Shown in pieces: positions 63,329-64,000 of a stretch of DNA of 64,000 nt (position 1 is its first letter; each line of letters begins with the position of its first letter). The translations under genes and the position numbers were made by a program. The stretch is from Actinomadura latina NBRC 106108 (lineage in GTDB: Bacteria; Actinomycetota; Actinomycetes; Streptosporangiales; Streptosporangiaceae): contig NZ_BCQS01000005.1 of the NCBI RefSeq assembly GCF_001552195.1, forward strand, positions 806,001 to 870,000, written 5' to 3'. The notes beneath the pieces were generated by a model, which was given only the letters and a program-made list of their open reading frames with translations, did not search any database and had not been told where the DNA came from.

Positions 63329-63416
63329 CAAGTAGTGGACTTGTCCCAACAAGTCGCTCACCCAAGGTGTACCCTTTTTTGAGATTGCAAACACGTTGGG
63401 TGGGAAGTACTTGTTC
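63329..63416. promoter_or_regulatory. Array of ACTTGT/ACAAGT half-sites before the GntR gene
   Basis: The AT-rich divergent spacer has CAAGT-AGTGG-ACTTG (63329-63343), overlapping ACTTGT-CCCA-ACAAGT (63339-63354, perfect 6-4-6), and 50 bp on AAGTACTTGTT (63404-63414). Alternating half-sites are what a GntR dimer array would need; autoregulation is inferred. Confidence 0.6.
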
Positions 63417-63498
63417 AGAAGTCCGGTTCTGTGCGATGTTCCGCTCATCCAGCGGTAGGCACGGGCCGGAGCGGAACGGCCGGAAGGGAGCGGATCCG

Positions 63499-64000
63499 AT
63501 GGCTCGCACGACGCCTCTCCGCTGGCGTGACATCGCCGATGACCTGCGCCGGCGCATCGAATCGGGAGACCTGGCCCATACGGACGGCACGTCCGGCCGG
63601 AGGCCGCTACCTCCCGAGAAGGACCTGGAGCAGCACTACCGCGCGTCCCGCAACACCGTCCGGGACGCGCTCGCCTGGCTCCGGCAGCAGGGGTACGTCG
63701 TCTCCGAGCAGGGCAAGGGGACGTTCGTCGTGCCCCAGCCCGACATCGTCCACGTCACGCTCCGCGCCGTCGAGCTCGGGCTCGCACCCGGCGCGGTGTC
63801 GCCTGAGTGGTACAACCGCGACGCCGCCATCCCGGCGAACCGGAACGCGTCGGTGTCGCAGGTCAAGGTGGAAGTCCAGGAGGGCACCAAGGTCATCGCC
63901 CGGTACCTGCAGACGAAGACGGGGTCGGAGTTCATCTCCCGCCACCAGGAGATCTTCCTCGATGACAAGCCCTGGGTCCTGCAGACGTCCTTCTACCCGC
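63499..64000 (+). CDS. GntR-family regulator, 3' end outside the window
   Basis: 167 codons visible from the ATG at 63499 (AAGGGAG upstream), no stop. Winged HTH of the GntR type: WRDIADDLRRRIESGDLAH, LPPEKDLEQHYRASRNTVRD, ALAWLRQQGYVVSEQGKGTF. The following part (GTKVIARYLQTKTGSEFISR, QEIFLDDKPWVLQTSFYP) is the start of a UTRA effector domain. Belongs to the HutC subfamily by UTRA; ligand unknown. Confidence 0.93.
   Translation, partial: MARTTPLRWRDIADDLRRRIESGDLAHTDGTSGRRPLPPEKDLEQHYRASRNTVRDALAWLRQQGYVVSEQGKGTFVVPQPDIVHVTLRAVELGLAPGAVSPEWYNRDAAIPANRNASVSQVKVEVQEGTKVIARYLQTKTGSEFISRHQEIFLDDKPWVLQTSFYP

Overview
The window is chromosomal DNA of a very GC-rich actinomycete. Supporting signs are strong third-position GC bias, many GTG starts, GTGA/ATGA stop-start overlaps, DivIVA- and EspR-like proteins, an F420-pathway CofC, and an smc-rnc-recG-thiL-ddl-leuCD-tRNA-Glu/Gln gene order resembling that of Streptomyces. 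The CYP51 locus and overall style suggest a filamentous Streptosporangiales organism such as an Actinomadura relative (inference; no marker gene is present).

Left backbone, 1-20.8 kb, mostly minus strand: a partial DivIVA-like gene, flavohaemoglobin and single-domain globin, smc, a small coiled-coil protein, acyP, mutM, rnc, rpmF, a DUF177 protein, coaD, a class B penicillin-binding protein, rsmD, recG and a DAK2 (YloV-like) kinase. rpmB is divergent. Then come thiD, a membrane-anchored CBM2-like protein, thiL, an Lrp-type RAM protein and a DUF3515 lipoprotein.

CYP51 block, 20.8-31.8 kb. A leftward operon (TetR, P450, SDR, CYP51, ferredoxin, NTF2-like) and a rightward operon (aldehyde dehydrogenase, SDR, 3-hydroxyisobutyrate-dehydrogenase-like, carboxymuconolactone-decarboxylase-like) correspond in order to the mycobacterial cyp51 locus. 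The two operons start from matching leaderless promoter/operator modules with a GGACA-N2-TGTCC palindrome, now 2.9 kb apart. An OBAP-family gene, three aberrant tRNA-like genes and a Ser/Thr kinase lie between them.

Right backbone and second insert, 31.8-58 kb: ddl, gpsA, a PlsC-type acyltransferase, cofC, a cold-shock-like gene, hup and leuCD/ndgR. An accessory block follows: GH3 beta-glucosidase with a MerR regulator, a dehydrogenase-RidA fusion beside a LysR gene, SAM hydrolase plus Nudix, a partial complex I operon (A, a NuoB/NuoD-like protein, H, J, K, L, M, N), two gene remnants, an EspR-like regulator, a methyltransferase, PAP2 phosphatase and a zinc alcohol dehydrogenase.

Right end, 58-64 kb: two tRNA-Glu genes and one tRNA-Gln, DUF2461, a fumarylacetoacetate-hydrolase-family gene, a second anchored CBM2-like protein, a Sel1-like protein, a DUF6292-like protein, two small proteins and a divergent GntR regulator cut by the window edge, with an ACTTGT/ACAAGT half-site array in front of it.

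No CRISPR array, rRNA, transposase or integrase was seen.
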